Source of the DNA: Micromonospora solifontis
GTDB lineage: Bacteria > Actinomycetota > Actinomycetes > Mycobacteriales > Micromonosporaceae
Reading direction: 5' to 3'
DNA length: 45,592 nucleotides
NCBI RefSeq assembly: GCF_003725545.1
Contig: NZ_RJLN01000042.1
Span: 1-45,592, forward strand
Shown here: in pieces, positions 24,535 to 33,236 of the stretch
How positions within the stretch are numbered: position 1 is the stretch's first letter
Layout of the letters: every line of letters starts with the position of its first letter
Translations under genes and position numbers: made by a program
The notes under the pieces: model-generated
What the model was told of the DNA's origin: nothing
What the model saw: the letters and a program-made list of their open reading frames with translations, nothing else
The model's database searches: none

Positions 24535-24585
24535 GTGGAGAAGCCGTTCGACATCCGCCTGCGCCCGCGGGAGATCGCCCCGTGA
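24535..24585 (+). CDS. Candidate 16-codon leader ORF coupled to ispE
   Basis: GTG at 24535 follows GAGGAG by 7 nt, a better ribosome-binding site than that of ispE. The frame encodes 16 residues starting (V)EKPFDIRLRPREIAP, and stops with TGA at 24583-24585. That stop overlaps the ispE GTG (24582) in a GTGA arrangement, so translation of the mini-ORF could deliver ribosomes to ispE. The peptide resembles nothing I know. It may instead be untranslated leader; conservation would decide. Confidence 0.35.
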   Translation: MEKPFDIRLRPREIAP

Positions 24586-25535
24586 CCGAGGCCTGGCGAC
24601 CGGACGACGAGGACGGGCAGCGGCGCGGGGCCAGCGGCCCGGTGAAGGTGCGGGTGCCCGCCAAGGTCAACCTGCATCTCGGGGTGGGGCCGCTGCGCCG
24701 GGACGGCTACCACGAGCTGAACACCGTCTACCACGCGATCTCCATCTACGACGAGCTGACCGCCCGCCGCGGCGACACGCTCACCCTCACCATGGAGGGC
24801 GAGGGCGCCGGCGAGCTGGCCCTGGACGACTCCAACCTGGTCATCCGCGCCGCCCACGCCCTCGCCGGGTACGCGGGCGTGCTGCCGCACGCCCGGCTGC
24901 ACCTGCGCAAGCAGATCCCGCTCGCCGGCGGGCTGGCTGGGGGCAGCGCCGACGGGGCCGCCGCCCTGGTGGCCTGCGACGCCCTCTGGGGCACCGGCCT
25001 GTCCCGGGACGAACTGGCCGGGATCGCCGCCGACCTCGGCTCCGACGTGCCGTTCCTGATCCACGGCGGCACCGCGCTCGGCACCGGACGCGGCGAGGCG
25101 GTCAGCCCGGTGCTGGCCCGCCCCACCTCCTGGCACTGGGTGGTGGCCGTCGCCGAGGGGGGCCTGTCCACCCCGGCCGCCTACCGGGAGCTGGACCGGC
25201 TGCGCGACGCCGGCATCGCGGGCGAGCCGCTGGGCAGCACCGACGGGCTGCTCGCCGCACTGCGCCAGCGGGACCCGCGGGTGCTCGCCGCCGCGCTCGG
25301 CAACGACCTCCAGGACGCCGCGCTGGCCATGCGTCCCGCCCTAGCGGAGACGCTCAAGGCGGGCGAGGCGGCCGGCGCGCTCGCCGGCATCGTCTCCGGC
25401 TCCGGCCCGACCTGCGTCTTCCTCGCCCTCGACGAGGCGGACGCCGGACGGATCGCCGCCCGGTTGGAGGCCGCCGGGGTCTGCCGGGAGGCGCGGGTCG
25501 CCCACGGCCCGGTCGCCGGCGCTCGCATCGTCTGA
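24582..25535 (+). CDS. ispE: 4-diphosphocytidyl-2-C-methyl-D-erythritol kinase
   Basis: A 317-residue GHMP-family kinase of the non-mevalonate pathway. It phosphorylates CDP-ME at the 2-OH with ATP, toward IPP and DMAPP. VRVPAKVNLHLGVGPLRRDGYHEL near residues 24-47 holds the substrate site (Lys, Asn and the DGYHEL Asp/His). The ATP loop is PLAGGLAGGSADGAAALVA near residues 110-128, followed by DVPFLIHGGTALGTGRGE and the third GHMP motif IVSGSGPTCVFLAL. The N terminus carries a polar extension of about 20 residues. GTG 24582 is coupled to a possible leader ORF by a GTGA overlap and has GGGAG 9 nt upstream. The position after rsmA is conserved in actinobacteria. Confidence 0.95.
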   Translation: MTEAWRPDDEDGQRRGASGPVKVRVPAKVNLHLGVGPLRRDGYHELNTVYHAISIYDELTARRGDTLTLTMEGEGAGELALDDSNLVIRAAHALAGYAGVLPHARLHLRKQIPLAGGLAGGSADGAAALVACDALWGTGLSRDELAGIAADLGSDVPFLIHGGTALGTGRGEAVSPVLARPTSWHWVVAVAEGGLSTPAAYRELDRLRDAGIAGEPLGSTDGLLAALRQRDPRVLAAALGNDLQDAALAMRPALAETLKAGEAAGALAGIVSGSGPTCVFLALDEADAGRIAARLEAAGVCREARVAHGPVAGARIV

Positions 25536-25674
25536 CCCACCTCTTCGCCGCATCGGGCCGCCGGCAGATCGGTGAGGTGGCGGTGTCAGCCACCGCAGGA
25601 CCCCGCCGCGTCGGCGATCTCGTGCGGGGCGCCGCCGGGCCGGCCGACCGCGGCGGGCGGGCGGCGGGTCCGCG

Positions 25675-25680
25675 TACCCT
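25675..25680 (+). promoter_or_regulatory. -10 box of the ABC-F gene
   Basis: TACCCT, placing the transcription start near 25687, directly before the leader hairpin. No clear -35 is visible. The rest of the 208-bp ispE/ABC-F gap (25536-25674) shows no other feature. Confidence 0.4.
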
Positions 25681-25688
25681 GGAAGGTG

Positions 25689-25722
25689 GGCGTCCTGAGG
25701 TGCCGGCCGGCACCGGGACGCC
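25689..25722 (+). promoter_or_regulatory. Leader hairpin upstream of the ABC-F gene
   Basis: GGCGTCC (25689-25695) pairs with GGACGCC (25716-25722). Inside, after an internal loop of TGA against G, GGTGCCGG (25699-25706) pairs with the adjacent CCGGCACC (25707-25714). The hairpin fills the leader from the predicted start to 21 nt before the start codon. There is no T-run after it. Confidence 0.45.
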
Positions 25723-25743
25723 TTGATCATGAAAGGTGGGGAA

Positions 25744-27543
<1,800 letters not shown>

Positions 27544-27638
27544 TCCCGACACGGGGTGGGGGGTGTGCGGCGTCACAGCGCGGCGTACGGGACAATCCCT
27601 GTCGACCCCCTTTCCCGTTCGGTCTTGGAGACGCAGAG

Positions 27639-28094
27639 ATGTCCCACACCCCCGTCAACCACCCCGCGCGGCCGATCTACCGGGCAATCGGCGGGCTCGT
27701 TGGTCTGTACTTCGTCGTCTTCGGGGTGCTCGGCATCATCGTGAGCGCCGGCAACGACGTACTCGCCCAGGACGACACCAAGGTCCTCGGCCAGGGCACC
27801 AACCTCGGCTTCTCGCTCCTCTCCGTCGTGCTCGGGGCCATGATCCTGCTCGGCGTGGTGATCGGCCGCAACCTCGACGTGGCGATCAACCAGTGGCTGG
27901 CCTACGCCCTGATCGCGCTCGGCCTGGCCGAGCTGGCGTTGCTGCAGACCAGCGCCAACATCTTCAACTTCTCGATCATGACCGACATCGTGGTCCTGGT
28001 CCTGGCGCTGGTGCTCCTGATGGCCGGCATGTACGGCAAGGTCGGCACCGACCAGGAGCACGAGGAGTGGCAGAAGGCCCGCCTGGTGCTCTGA
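27639..28094 (+). CDS. DUF4383 four-helix membrane protein, copy 1
   Basis: A 151-residue integral membrane protein. After the DUF4383 signature start MSHTPVNHPARPIYRAIGGLVG come four transmembrane helices near residues 14-38, 55-76, 86-104 and 110-131. The third ends in LLQTSANIFNFS, shared with the next gene. The charged C terminus is cytoplasmic. Function is unknown; the family is widespread in actinobacteria. GGAG lies 8 nt before the ATG. GACAAT (27591-27596) is a possible -10. A terminator hairpin separates it from its paralogue. Confidence 0.85.
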   Translation: MSHTPVNHPARPIYRAIGGLVGLYFVVFGVLGIIVSAGNDVLAQDDTKVLGQGTNLGFSLLSVVLGAMILLGVVIGRNLDVAINQWLAYALIALGLAELALLQTSANIFNFSIMTDIVVLVLALVLLMAGMYGKVGTDQEHEEWQKARLVL

Positions 28095-28108
28095 ACCCAG
28101 CCTCCTGG

Positions 28109-28132
28109 AAGGCCCGGCTCCGGCCGGGCCTT
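28109..28132 (+). terminator. Terminator after DUF4383 copy 1
   Basis: AAGGCCCGGC (28109-28118) pairs perfectly with GCCGGGCCTT (28123-28132) around TCCG. A short TTT lies 5 nt later. It lies 14 bp past the stop. Confidence 0.75.
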
Positions 28133-28205
28133 CGGCGTTTCCGGGCACGGGAGCGGCAACTCGGGGGACAATTGCCTCGAATTGGTCACTTGGCTGGAGG
28201 CTCCC

Positions 28206-28679
28206 ATGGCACACATCCCGGTGAACCATCCCGCGCGCCCGCTCTACCGGGTGCTGTCCGGGCTCATCGGCCTCTACATCCTGGTCTTCGGTGTGTACGG
28301 AGTCTTCCTGACCTGGGGAGACGGGTTGTTCAGCCGGGAGGGCAAGTGGGTTCTCGGGCTCCGGACCGACCTGGCGTTCGCGCTGGTCTCCGTGGTCTTC
28401 GGCGCGTTCCTGCTGATCGGCGCGTCCCGGCGGGGCAATCTCGGCCACTACATGAACCTGACCGCCGGGGCGGTCTTCCTGGTCACCGGCATCCTCATGA
28501 TGGCCGTGCTGCAGACCTCGGCGAACATTCTCAACTTCTCGATGTCCACCGTGATCGTGTCGATGCTGTTCGGGCTGATCCTGCTCGCCACCGGCCTCTA
28601 CGACAAGGTCGGCACGGACGAGCACGCCGAGGACGAGCGGCGCCGCCGCAACCACCCCGTCGCCGAGGCCCACCGCTGA
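28206..28679 (+). CDS. DUF4383 four-helix membrane protein, copy 2
   Basis: A 157-residue paralogue of the preceding gene. It shares the start MAHIPVNHPARPLYRVLSGL, four transmembrane helices and the LLQTSANILNFSMS block, but has a longer, more basic C-terminal tail (DERRRRNHPVAEAHR). GGAGG lies 6 nt before ATG 28206, which fixes the start against an upstream in-frame ATG. GACAAT (28167-28172) precedes it in a GGGACAAT context also found before copy 1, suggesting the promoter was duplicated too. Function is unknown. Its stop lies 6 bp from that of the convergent TetR gene. Confidence 0.85.
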   Translation: MAHIPVNHPARPLYRVLSGLIGLYILVFGVYGVFLTWGDGLFSREGKWVLGLRTDLAFALVSVVFGAFLLIGASRRGNLGHYMNLTAGAVFLVTGILMMAVLQTSANILNFSMSTVIVSMLFGLILLATGLYDKVGTDEHAEDERRRRNHPVAEAHR

Positions 28680-28685
28680 GCCCGC

Positions 28686-29369
28686 TCACCCCGTCCGGCG
28701 GGTGATCAGACCCGGCTTCGCCTCCAGATGCGACAGGCCGTTCCAGGCCAGGTTCACCAGGTGTGCCGCCACCGTCTCCTTCCGCGGCTTGCGCACCTCC
28801 AGCCACCAGCGCCCGGTCAACGCCACCATGCCCACCAGCGCCTGCGAATACAGCTCCGCCAGCTTCGGGTCGTACCCCCGGCTGGAGAACTCCGCACCCA
28901 GGATGTGCTCCACCTGGTGCGCCACGTCGTTCATCACGCTGCTGAAGTTGCCCGTCGCCGACATCAACGGCGACTCCCGGACCAGCACCCGGAACCCGCT
29001 GGTCTCCTCCTCGATGTACGTCAACAGCGTCAACGCCGCCTGCTCCAGCAGCTCCCGGGGATGCCCCGCGGTCAGCGCCGTGGTGATCCGCTCCAGCAGC
29101 GACCGGACCTCCCGGTCCACCACCACCGCGTAGAGCCCCTCCTTGCCGCCGAAATGCTCGTACACCACCGGCTTGGACACCTTCGCCCGGGCGGCCACCT
29201 CCTCGATCGAGGTGGCGTCGAAACCGCGCTCGGCGAAGATCTGCCGGGCGATCGAGATCAGCTGCTCGCGCCGCTGGGTCGCGGACATCCGTACCCGGGA
29301 GGAAGGCTTGGCCGCCGGCACGGCGCGCCGCCGGGCCGAGCTGGCGTCGTTGCCGGAAACCTCGGTCAT
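28686..29369 (-). CDS. TetR-family transcriptional regulator
   Basis: A 227-residue repressor-type protein. After a polar Arg-rich tail of about 25 residues, the helix-turn-helix covers about residues 28-75: RREQLISIARQIFAERGFDATSIEEVAARAKVSKPVVYEHFGGKEGLY. Helices of the ligand and dimer domain follow, ending ITRRTG. ATG 29369 has AGGTG 8 nt upstream; an in-frame ATG at 29477 with AGGA 7 nt before it would add 36 residues. It lies downstream of the desaturase on the same strand. A fatty-acid-responsive role like DesT is suggested by that neighbour and by the inverted repeat in the desaturase promoter. In M. tuberculosis a TetR gene (Rv1019, from memory) also lies beside glmU. Confidence 0.9.
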   Translation of the reverse strand: MTEVSGNDASSARRRAVPAAKPSSRVRMSATQRREQLISIARQIFAERGFDATSIEEVAARAKVSKPVVYEHFGGKEGLYAVVVDREVRSLLERITTALTAGHPRELLEQAALTLLTYIEEETSGFRVLVRESPLMSATGNFSSVMNDVAHQVEHILGAEFSSRGYDPKLAELYSQALVGMVALTGRWWLEVRKPRKETVAAHLVNLAWNGLSHLEAKPGLITRRTG

Positions 29370-29517
29370 CTCGTCACCTCGCCGGCGCTCGGTGACGCCC
29401 TGCCGTGGAATCTGTGTGCTCACCCTGCCGCCCCGTCCCGTGGCCGGGGCCCGGCGGTCGGGCTGAAGCTCGGTCATCCGGCCATCCTGCCAGGCCGGCG
29501 TCGCCCCAGACGACCGG

Positions 29518-30477
29518 TTACCGCCGCGCCCGGCCCGACCCCACCAGCTTCGCGGTGATCCGTTCCGGCCGTGGCCAGCGCACCGCCCACACCGCGCCGA
29601 CCTTCTCCAGCAACCAGATCACCCGCGCCGACGGGTCCAGTTGGCCGCGCAGCACCCCGTGCCGGGCACTGGTCGGTTCGGCGTGGTGCAGGTTGTGCCA
29701 GCTCTCCCCGAACGACAGCAGCGCCAGCGGCCAGAAGTTCGACGCCCGGTCCCCCTGGCGCACCGCGAACGGCCGCTCCCCGTACACATGACAGACCGAG
29801 TTGATCGACCAGGTCACGTGGTGCAGCAGCGCGATCCGGACCAGTCCGCCCCAGAAGAACGCGGTCAGCGCGCCCTGCCACGACCAGGTCAGCAGCCCGC
29901 CCATCGCCGCCGGCCCGAGCAGCGACACCGCCACCAGCAGCGGGAACAGCCGGTCGACCCGGCGGGTGGCCCGATCGGCGAGCAGATCCGGCGCGAACCG
30001 CTCCCGGTTGGACAGCTCCCGGTCGAACAGCCAGCCGACGTGCGCGTGGAACAACCCGCGGGCCAGCCCTCCGACGCTCTCCCCGAACCGCCACGGCGAG
30101 TGCGGGTCGCCCTCCAGATCGGAGAACGCGTGGTGGCGCCGGTGGTCGGCCACCCACTGGATGATCTCGCCCTGCACCGCGAAGGACCCGGCCACCGCCA
30201 GGCCCACCCGCAGCCACGGCTTCGCCCGGAACGAGCCGTGGGTGAAGTAGCGGTGGTAGCCGACGGTGATGCCGAGCCCGGAGAGCACGTACCAGAAGGC
30301 CGCCACGAGCACGTCGCTCCAGCCCAGCCAGCCGCCCCAGGCCACCGGTACGGCGGCCAGCAGGGCCAGGAACGGAATGACCACGAAGGCCCAGAGGGCG
30401 ATCAGGATGCCCCGGGACTGGTGCCCCTGGGTGAGCGGCTTCGGGCCCGCGTCGGGGCCGGTCAGGGCGGTCGACAT
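29518..30477 (-). CDS. Membrane acyl-CoA (stearoyl-type) fatty acid desaturase
   Basis: A 319-residue integral membrane di-iron enzyme, probably introducing a delta-9 double bond into acyl-CoA with O2 and an external electron donor. All three His boxes are present: HRYFTH near residue 75, HRRHH near residue 112 and HNLHH near residue 260. Hydrophobic helices lie around them (ILIALWAFVVIPFLALLAAVP; VLVAAFWYVLSGLGITVGY). There is no fused cytochrome b5 or ferredoxin domain. GGGAGG before the ATG gives a good ribosome-binding site. An inverted repeat at 30497-30520 overlaps the probable promoter, suggesting repression, plausibly by the TetR protein encoded 148 bp downstream. Confidence 0.93.
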   Translation of the reverse strand: MSTALTGPDAGPKPLTQGHQSRGILIALWAFVVIPFLALLAAVPVAWGGWLGWSDVLVAAFWYVLSGLGITVGYHRYFTHGSFRAKPWLRVGLAVAGSFAVQGEIIQWVADHRRHHAFSDLEGDPHSPWRFGESVGGLARGLFHAHVGWLFDRELSNRERFAPDLLADRATRRVDRLFPLLVAVSLLGPAAMGGLLTWSWQGALTAFFWGGLVRIALLHHVTWSINSVCHVYGERPFAVRQGDRASNFWPLALLSFGESWHNLHHAEPTSARHGVLRGQLDPSARVIWLLEKVGAVWAVRWPRPERITAKLVGSGRARR

Positions 30478-30496
30478 GGCACCTCCCAGCGAAACG

Positions 30497-30520
30497 GGTT
30501 ACGCCTACGTCACCGTAACC
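30497..30520 (-). promoter_or_regulatory. Probable operator over the desaturase promoter
   Basis: GGTTACG (30497-30503) and CGTAACC (30514-30520) form a perfect 7-bp inverted repeat with a 10-bp spacer centred on ACGT. The overall symmetry is GGTTACG-N3-ACGT-N3-CGTAACC. A -10-like TACGGT (30517-30512, minus strand) lies inside it. Size and symmetry suit a TetR dimer or pair of dimers. Confidence 0.5.
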
Positions 30521-30585
30521 AGAGGCGTGCTAGATCGCAGCGCACTCCGTCGTTCATGAATGGACAGACTGTCGTACGCACGTTC

Positions 30586-30591
30586 TAGCGT
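30586..30591 (+). promoter_or_regulatory. -10 box of the HTH gene (leaderless)
   Basis: TAGCGT, 6 nt before GTG 30598. TGGACA at 30561-30566 could be the -35, with a long 19-bp spacer. Confidence 0.5.
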
Positions 30592-30597
30592 CCTCTC

Positions 30598-31443
30598 GTG
30601 ACCGACCCGCTCGCCGACGAGGCGCGCCGCCTGCGCGTCGAGGAAAAGCTGTCCGTCCGGGACATCCGGGCCCGCCTGGGCATCGGCCGCGACCGGGTGT
30701 ACGCGCTGTTGCACGGCGTACCACCGCCCGACTGGACCCGCCGTCCCCGGGCCAGGGACGACCTGCGCGCCGAGGCGGTGCGGCTGCGCGCCCACGGGCG
30801 GTCGGTCAACCAGATCGCGGAGCAGCTCGGCGTGGCGAAGTCGACCGCGTACCAGTGGGTGAGGCACCTGCCGCTGGATCCGGACGAGGCGGCGGCGGAG
30901 CGGCGACGGGCGCACTCGAAGGTGATGACCGACGCCCGGTGGGGCGCGTACCGCGAGCTGCGCGACGCGGCGCAGGCGGCCGAGCATGAGCGCGCTGCCG
31001 AGGTCGTCGGTGAGGTCGACGAGCGGGTCCTGCTGATGCTCGGTGCGGCGATCTACTGGTGCGAGGGGGCCAAGTCCAAGCCGTGGCGCCGGTCGGAGAA
31101 GGTGCAGTTCATCAACAGTGATCCGGGCTTGTTGGCGATCTTCCTCCGGTTCCTGGAGAGCTGCGGCGTCGACCGTTCGGCGCCGACGTACCGGGTGAGC
31201 ATCCACGAGTCGGCCGATGCCGACGCGGCGGTCCGCTGGTGGGTGCAGCGGCTGAGGCTGCCCGCTGAGCGGTTCGGCCGCACGACGCTCAAGCGGCACA
31301 ACCCGACCACGGTCCGCCGGAACACCGGCGACGACTATCACGGTTGTCTGGTGATCACCGTGCCGCGTAGCCGCGCGCTCTACTGGCGGATCGAAGGTAT
31401 GATCGCCGAGCTGTTCCGGATCGCCGACGACAAGCGGGCCTGA
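30598..31443 (+). CDS. Double-HTH protein with a LAGLIDADG-like C-terminal domain
   Basis: A 281-residue protein. Two helix-turn-helix segments lie near residues 18-40 (LSVRDIRARLGIGRDRVYALL) and 68-90 (RSVNQIAEQLGVAKSTAYQWV). A basic linker (RRRAHSKVMTDARW) follows. Residues about 140-281 hold LLMLGAAIYWCEGAKSK, then VQFINSDPGLLAIFLRFLESCGV and DYHGCLVITVPRSRALYWRIEG. The GAAIYWCEG block, followed by strands and FLRFL helices, looks like a single-motif LAGLIDADG homing-endonuclease fold; this is my reading, not a proven family. Similar genes occur in other actinobacteria as 'hypothetical' or 'resolvase-like'. It ends 30 bp before tRNA-Gln on the same strand. The start is leaderless. A DNA-binding role is fairly sure; nuclease activity is not. 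Confidence 0.75.
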   Translation: MTDPLADEARRLRVEEKLSVRDIRARLGIGRDRVYALLHGVPPPDWTRRPRARDDLRAEAVRLRAHGRSVNQIAEQLGVAKSTAYQWVRHLPLDPDEAAAERRRAHSKVMTDARWGAYRELRDAAQAAEHERAAEVVGEVDERVLLMLGAAIYWCEGAKSKPWRRSEKVQFINSDPGLLAIFLRFLESCGVDRSAPTYRVSIHESADADAAVRWWVQRLRLPAERFGRTTLKRHNPTTVRRNTGDDYHGCLVITVPRSRALYWRIEGMIAELFRIADDKRA

Positions 31444-31473
31444 ATCAGTGGCCGTCAGGTCTTGACACTGCGA

Positions 31474-31545
31474 TGGGGTGTGGGGTAACGGCAACCCGCA
31501 GGCCTTTGGAGCCTTGAGCTCCTGGTTCGAATCCAGGCACCCCAG
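31474..31545 (+). tRNA. tRNA-Gln (anticodon TTG)
   Basis: The acceptor TGGGGTG (31474-31480) pairs with CACCCCA (31538-31544). U1-A72 and discriminator G73 are typical of glutamine tRNAs. The D arm is GGGT/ACCC. The anticodon stem is CAGGC/GCCTT with loop CTTTGGA, giving TTG; the outermost pair (C-T) is mismatched. The T arm is CCTGG-TTCGAAT-CCAGG. CCA is not encoded. There is no clear promoter of its own (TTGACA at 31462 is too close), so it may be co-transcribed with the HTH gene or with glmU downstream. A glutamine tRNA before glmU is also the mycobacterial arrangement as I recall it. Confidence 0.93.
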
Positions 31546-31612
31546 CTCAGTCAGTTCACAGGCGTGGACGGCATTTGTGCGGCCGGATGCGAATTGCGGC
31601 AAGCCACGTGGT

Positions 31613-31618
31613 TAGCAT
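31613..31618 (+). promoter_or_regulatory. Possible -10 box of glmU
   Basis: TAGCAT, giving a leader of about 32 nt before GTG 31657 with GGGAG as ribosome-binding site. No convincing -35 at proper distance. Confidence 0.35.
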
Positions 31619-31656
31619 GGCCGCGAGACTGTCGCCGTCCCGACGGGAGCCACGTC

Positions 31657-33120
31657 GTGTCCCAGCCCCACCTCCGCACCGTTGTCGTGCTCGCCGCCGG
31701 TGAGGGCAAGCGGATGAAGTCGGCCCTGCCCAAGGTGCTGCACCCGCTGCTCGGCCGTACCCTCCTCGGCCACGTGCTGGCCGCCGCCGCGCCGCTGGCC
31801 GCGGACCGCACCGTGGTGGTGGTCGGGCACGGCGCCGACCAGGTCCGGGGGCACCTGGCCGAGGTCGCGCCGGAGGCCACCCCGGTGCTGCAGGAGCGCC
31901 AGCTCGGCACCGGCCACGCGGTACGGATCGCGCTGGACGCGGTCCCGGAGGTCACCGGCACGGTCGTGGTGATCAACGGGGACGTCCCGCTGCTGCGGCC
32001 GGAGACGGTGGCGGCGCTGGTCGAGGCGCACGAGGGTGCCGGCGCGGCGGCGACCGTGCTCGCCGCCGAGGTGCCCGACCCGACCGGCCTCGGCCGGATC
32101 GTGCGGGACGCGGACGGCCGGCTGGCGCAGATCGTGGAGGAGCGGGACGCGACCCCGGAGCAGCGCGCGCTGCGGGAGATCAACGCGGGCATCTACGCGT
32201 TCGACGTGGCCCGGCTGCGGGACGCGCTGGGCAAGCTCTCCACCGACAACGACCAGGGCGAGGAGTACCTGACCGACGTCTTCGGGCTGCTCCGCGACGC
32301 CGGTGAGCCGGTGGCGGTGCACTGCGCCCCGGACCACGTGGAGACGCTGGGCTGCAACGACCGGGTCGAGCTGGCCGGGCTGCGCCGGTTGCTGCGGGAC
32401 CGGGTGAACGAGGGCTGGATGCGGACCGGGGTGAGCATCCTCGACCCGCACACCACGTGGATCGACGTGACGGTCAGGGTGGAGCGGGACGCGGTGATCG
32501 ACCAGAACACGCAGCTCCAGGGCGCGACGGTGGTCGGCGCCGGGGCGATCGTGGGCCCGGACACCACGCTGATCGACACCACCGTCGGGGAGGGCGCCAG
32601 CGTGGTGCGTAGCCACGCGACGGGCGCCGAGGTCGGGCCGCGGGCCACCGTGGGACCGTTCGCCTACCTGAGGCCGGCGGCGAAGCTGGCGGAGAAGGCG
32701 AAGGTGGGCACCTTCGTCGAGGTGAAGAACTCCGAGGTGGGGCCGGGCGCGAAGGTGCCGCACCTGTCGTACGTCGGGGACGCGACGATCGGCGCGCGGG
32801 CGAACATCGGCGCGGCGACGATCTTCGTGAACTACGACGGGGTGAAGAAGAGCCGCACGGTGGTCGGTGAGGCGGCCTTCGTCGGCTGCGACACCAGCCT
32901 CATCGCGCCGGTCGAGGTGGGTGCGGGGGCGTACATCGCGGCGGGCAGCGCGATCAGCCAGGACGTGCCGCCGGGGGCGCTCGGGGTGACCCGGGCGCCG
33001 CAGCGCGCGATCGAGGGCTGGGTGGCCCGCAAGCGGGCCGGGACGGTGTCCGCCGAGGCGGCGGAGCGGGCTCGCGAGGGTGCGTCCGGTGAGGCCGGAG
33101 CCGCAAGCGAAGGTGACTGA
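31657..33120 (+). CDS. glmU: Bifunctional N-acetylglucosamine-1-phosphate uridyltransferase / glucosamine-1-phosphate acetyltransferase
   Basis: A 487-residue cytosolic enzyme making UDP-GlcNAc for peptidoglycan. The N-terminal Rossmann domain (about residues 1-235) has VVLAAGEGKRMKSALPKVLHPLLG, the nucleotide-binding GxGTxMxxxxPK block, QLGTGHAVRIAL and INGDVPLL with the metal-binding Asp. The C-terminal left-handed beta-helix (about residues 260-460) shows hexapeptide repeats, with RPAAKLAEKAKVGTFVEVKNSE and HLSYVGDATIGARANIGAATIFVNYDGVKK, the acetyl-CoA site. The Ala/Glu-rich C-terminal tail is common in actinobacterial GlmU. GTG 31657 has GGGAG 8 nt upstream. It heads the conserved glmU-prs-rplY-pth series. 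Confidence 0.97.
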   Translation: MSQPHLRTVVVLAAGEGKRMKSALPKVLHPLLGRTLLGHVLAAAAPLAADRTVVVVGHGADQVRGHLAEVAPEATPVLQERQLGTGHAVRIALDAVPEVTGTVVVINGDVPLLRPETVAALVEAHEGAGAAATVLAAEVPDPTGLGRIVRDADGRLAQIVEERDATPEQRALREINAGIYAFDVARLRDALGKLSTDNDQGEEYLTDVFGLLRDAGEPVAVHCAPDHVETLGCNDRVELAGLRRLLRDRVNEGWMRTGVSILDPHTTWIDVTVRVERDAVIDQNTQLQGATVVGAGAIVGPDTTLIDTTVGEGASVVRSHATGAEVGPRATVGPFAYLRPAAKLAEKAKVGTFVEVKNSEVGPGAKVPHLSYVGDATIGARANIGAATIFVNYDGVKKSRTVVGEAAFVGCDTSLIAPVEVGAGAYIAAGSAISQDVPPGALGVTRAPQRAIEGWVARKRAGTVSAEAAERAREGASGEAGAASEGD

Positions 33121-33236
33121 CTCCACGGGGATCGCCGGGCCGTGGGTGGAGCGGTGAACACGGGGGATACTGCAACCGAATAGTGCCCGGCTCCTCGACC
33201 GCCGGGAACCACCGACATACGGGAGCAGACGGGCCC

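Noticed and set aside
31462..31467. Perfect TTGACA just upstream of tRNA-Gln
   Set aside because: As a -35 it would place the start inside the tRNA, and no TANNNT box lies at the right distance. Probably chance.
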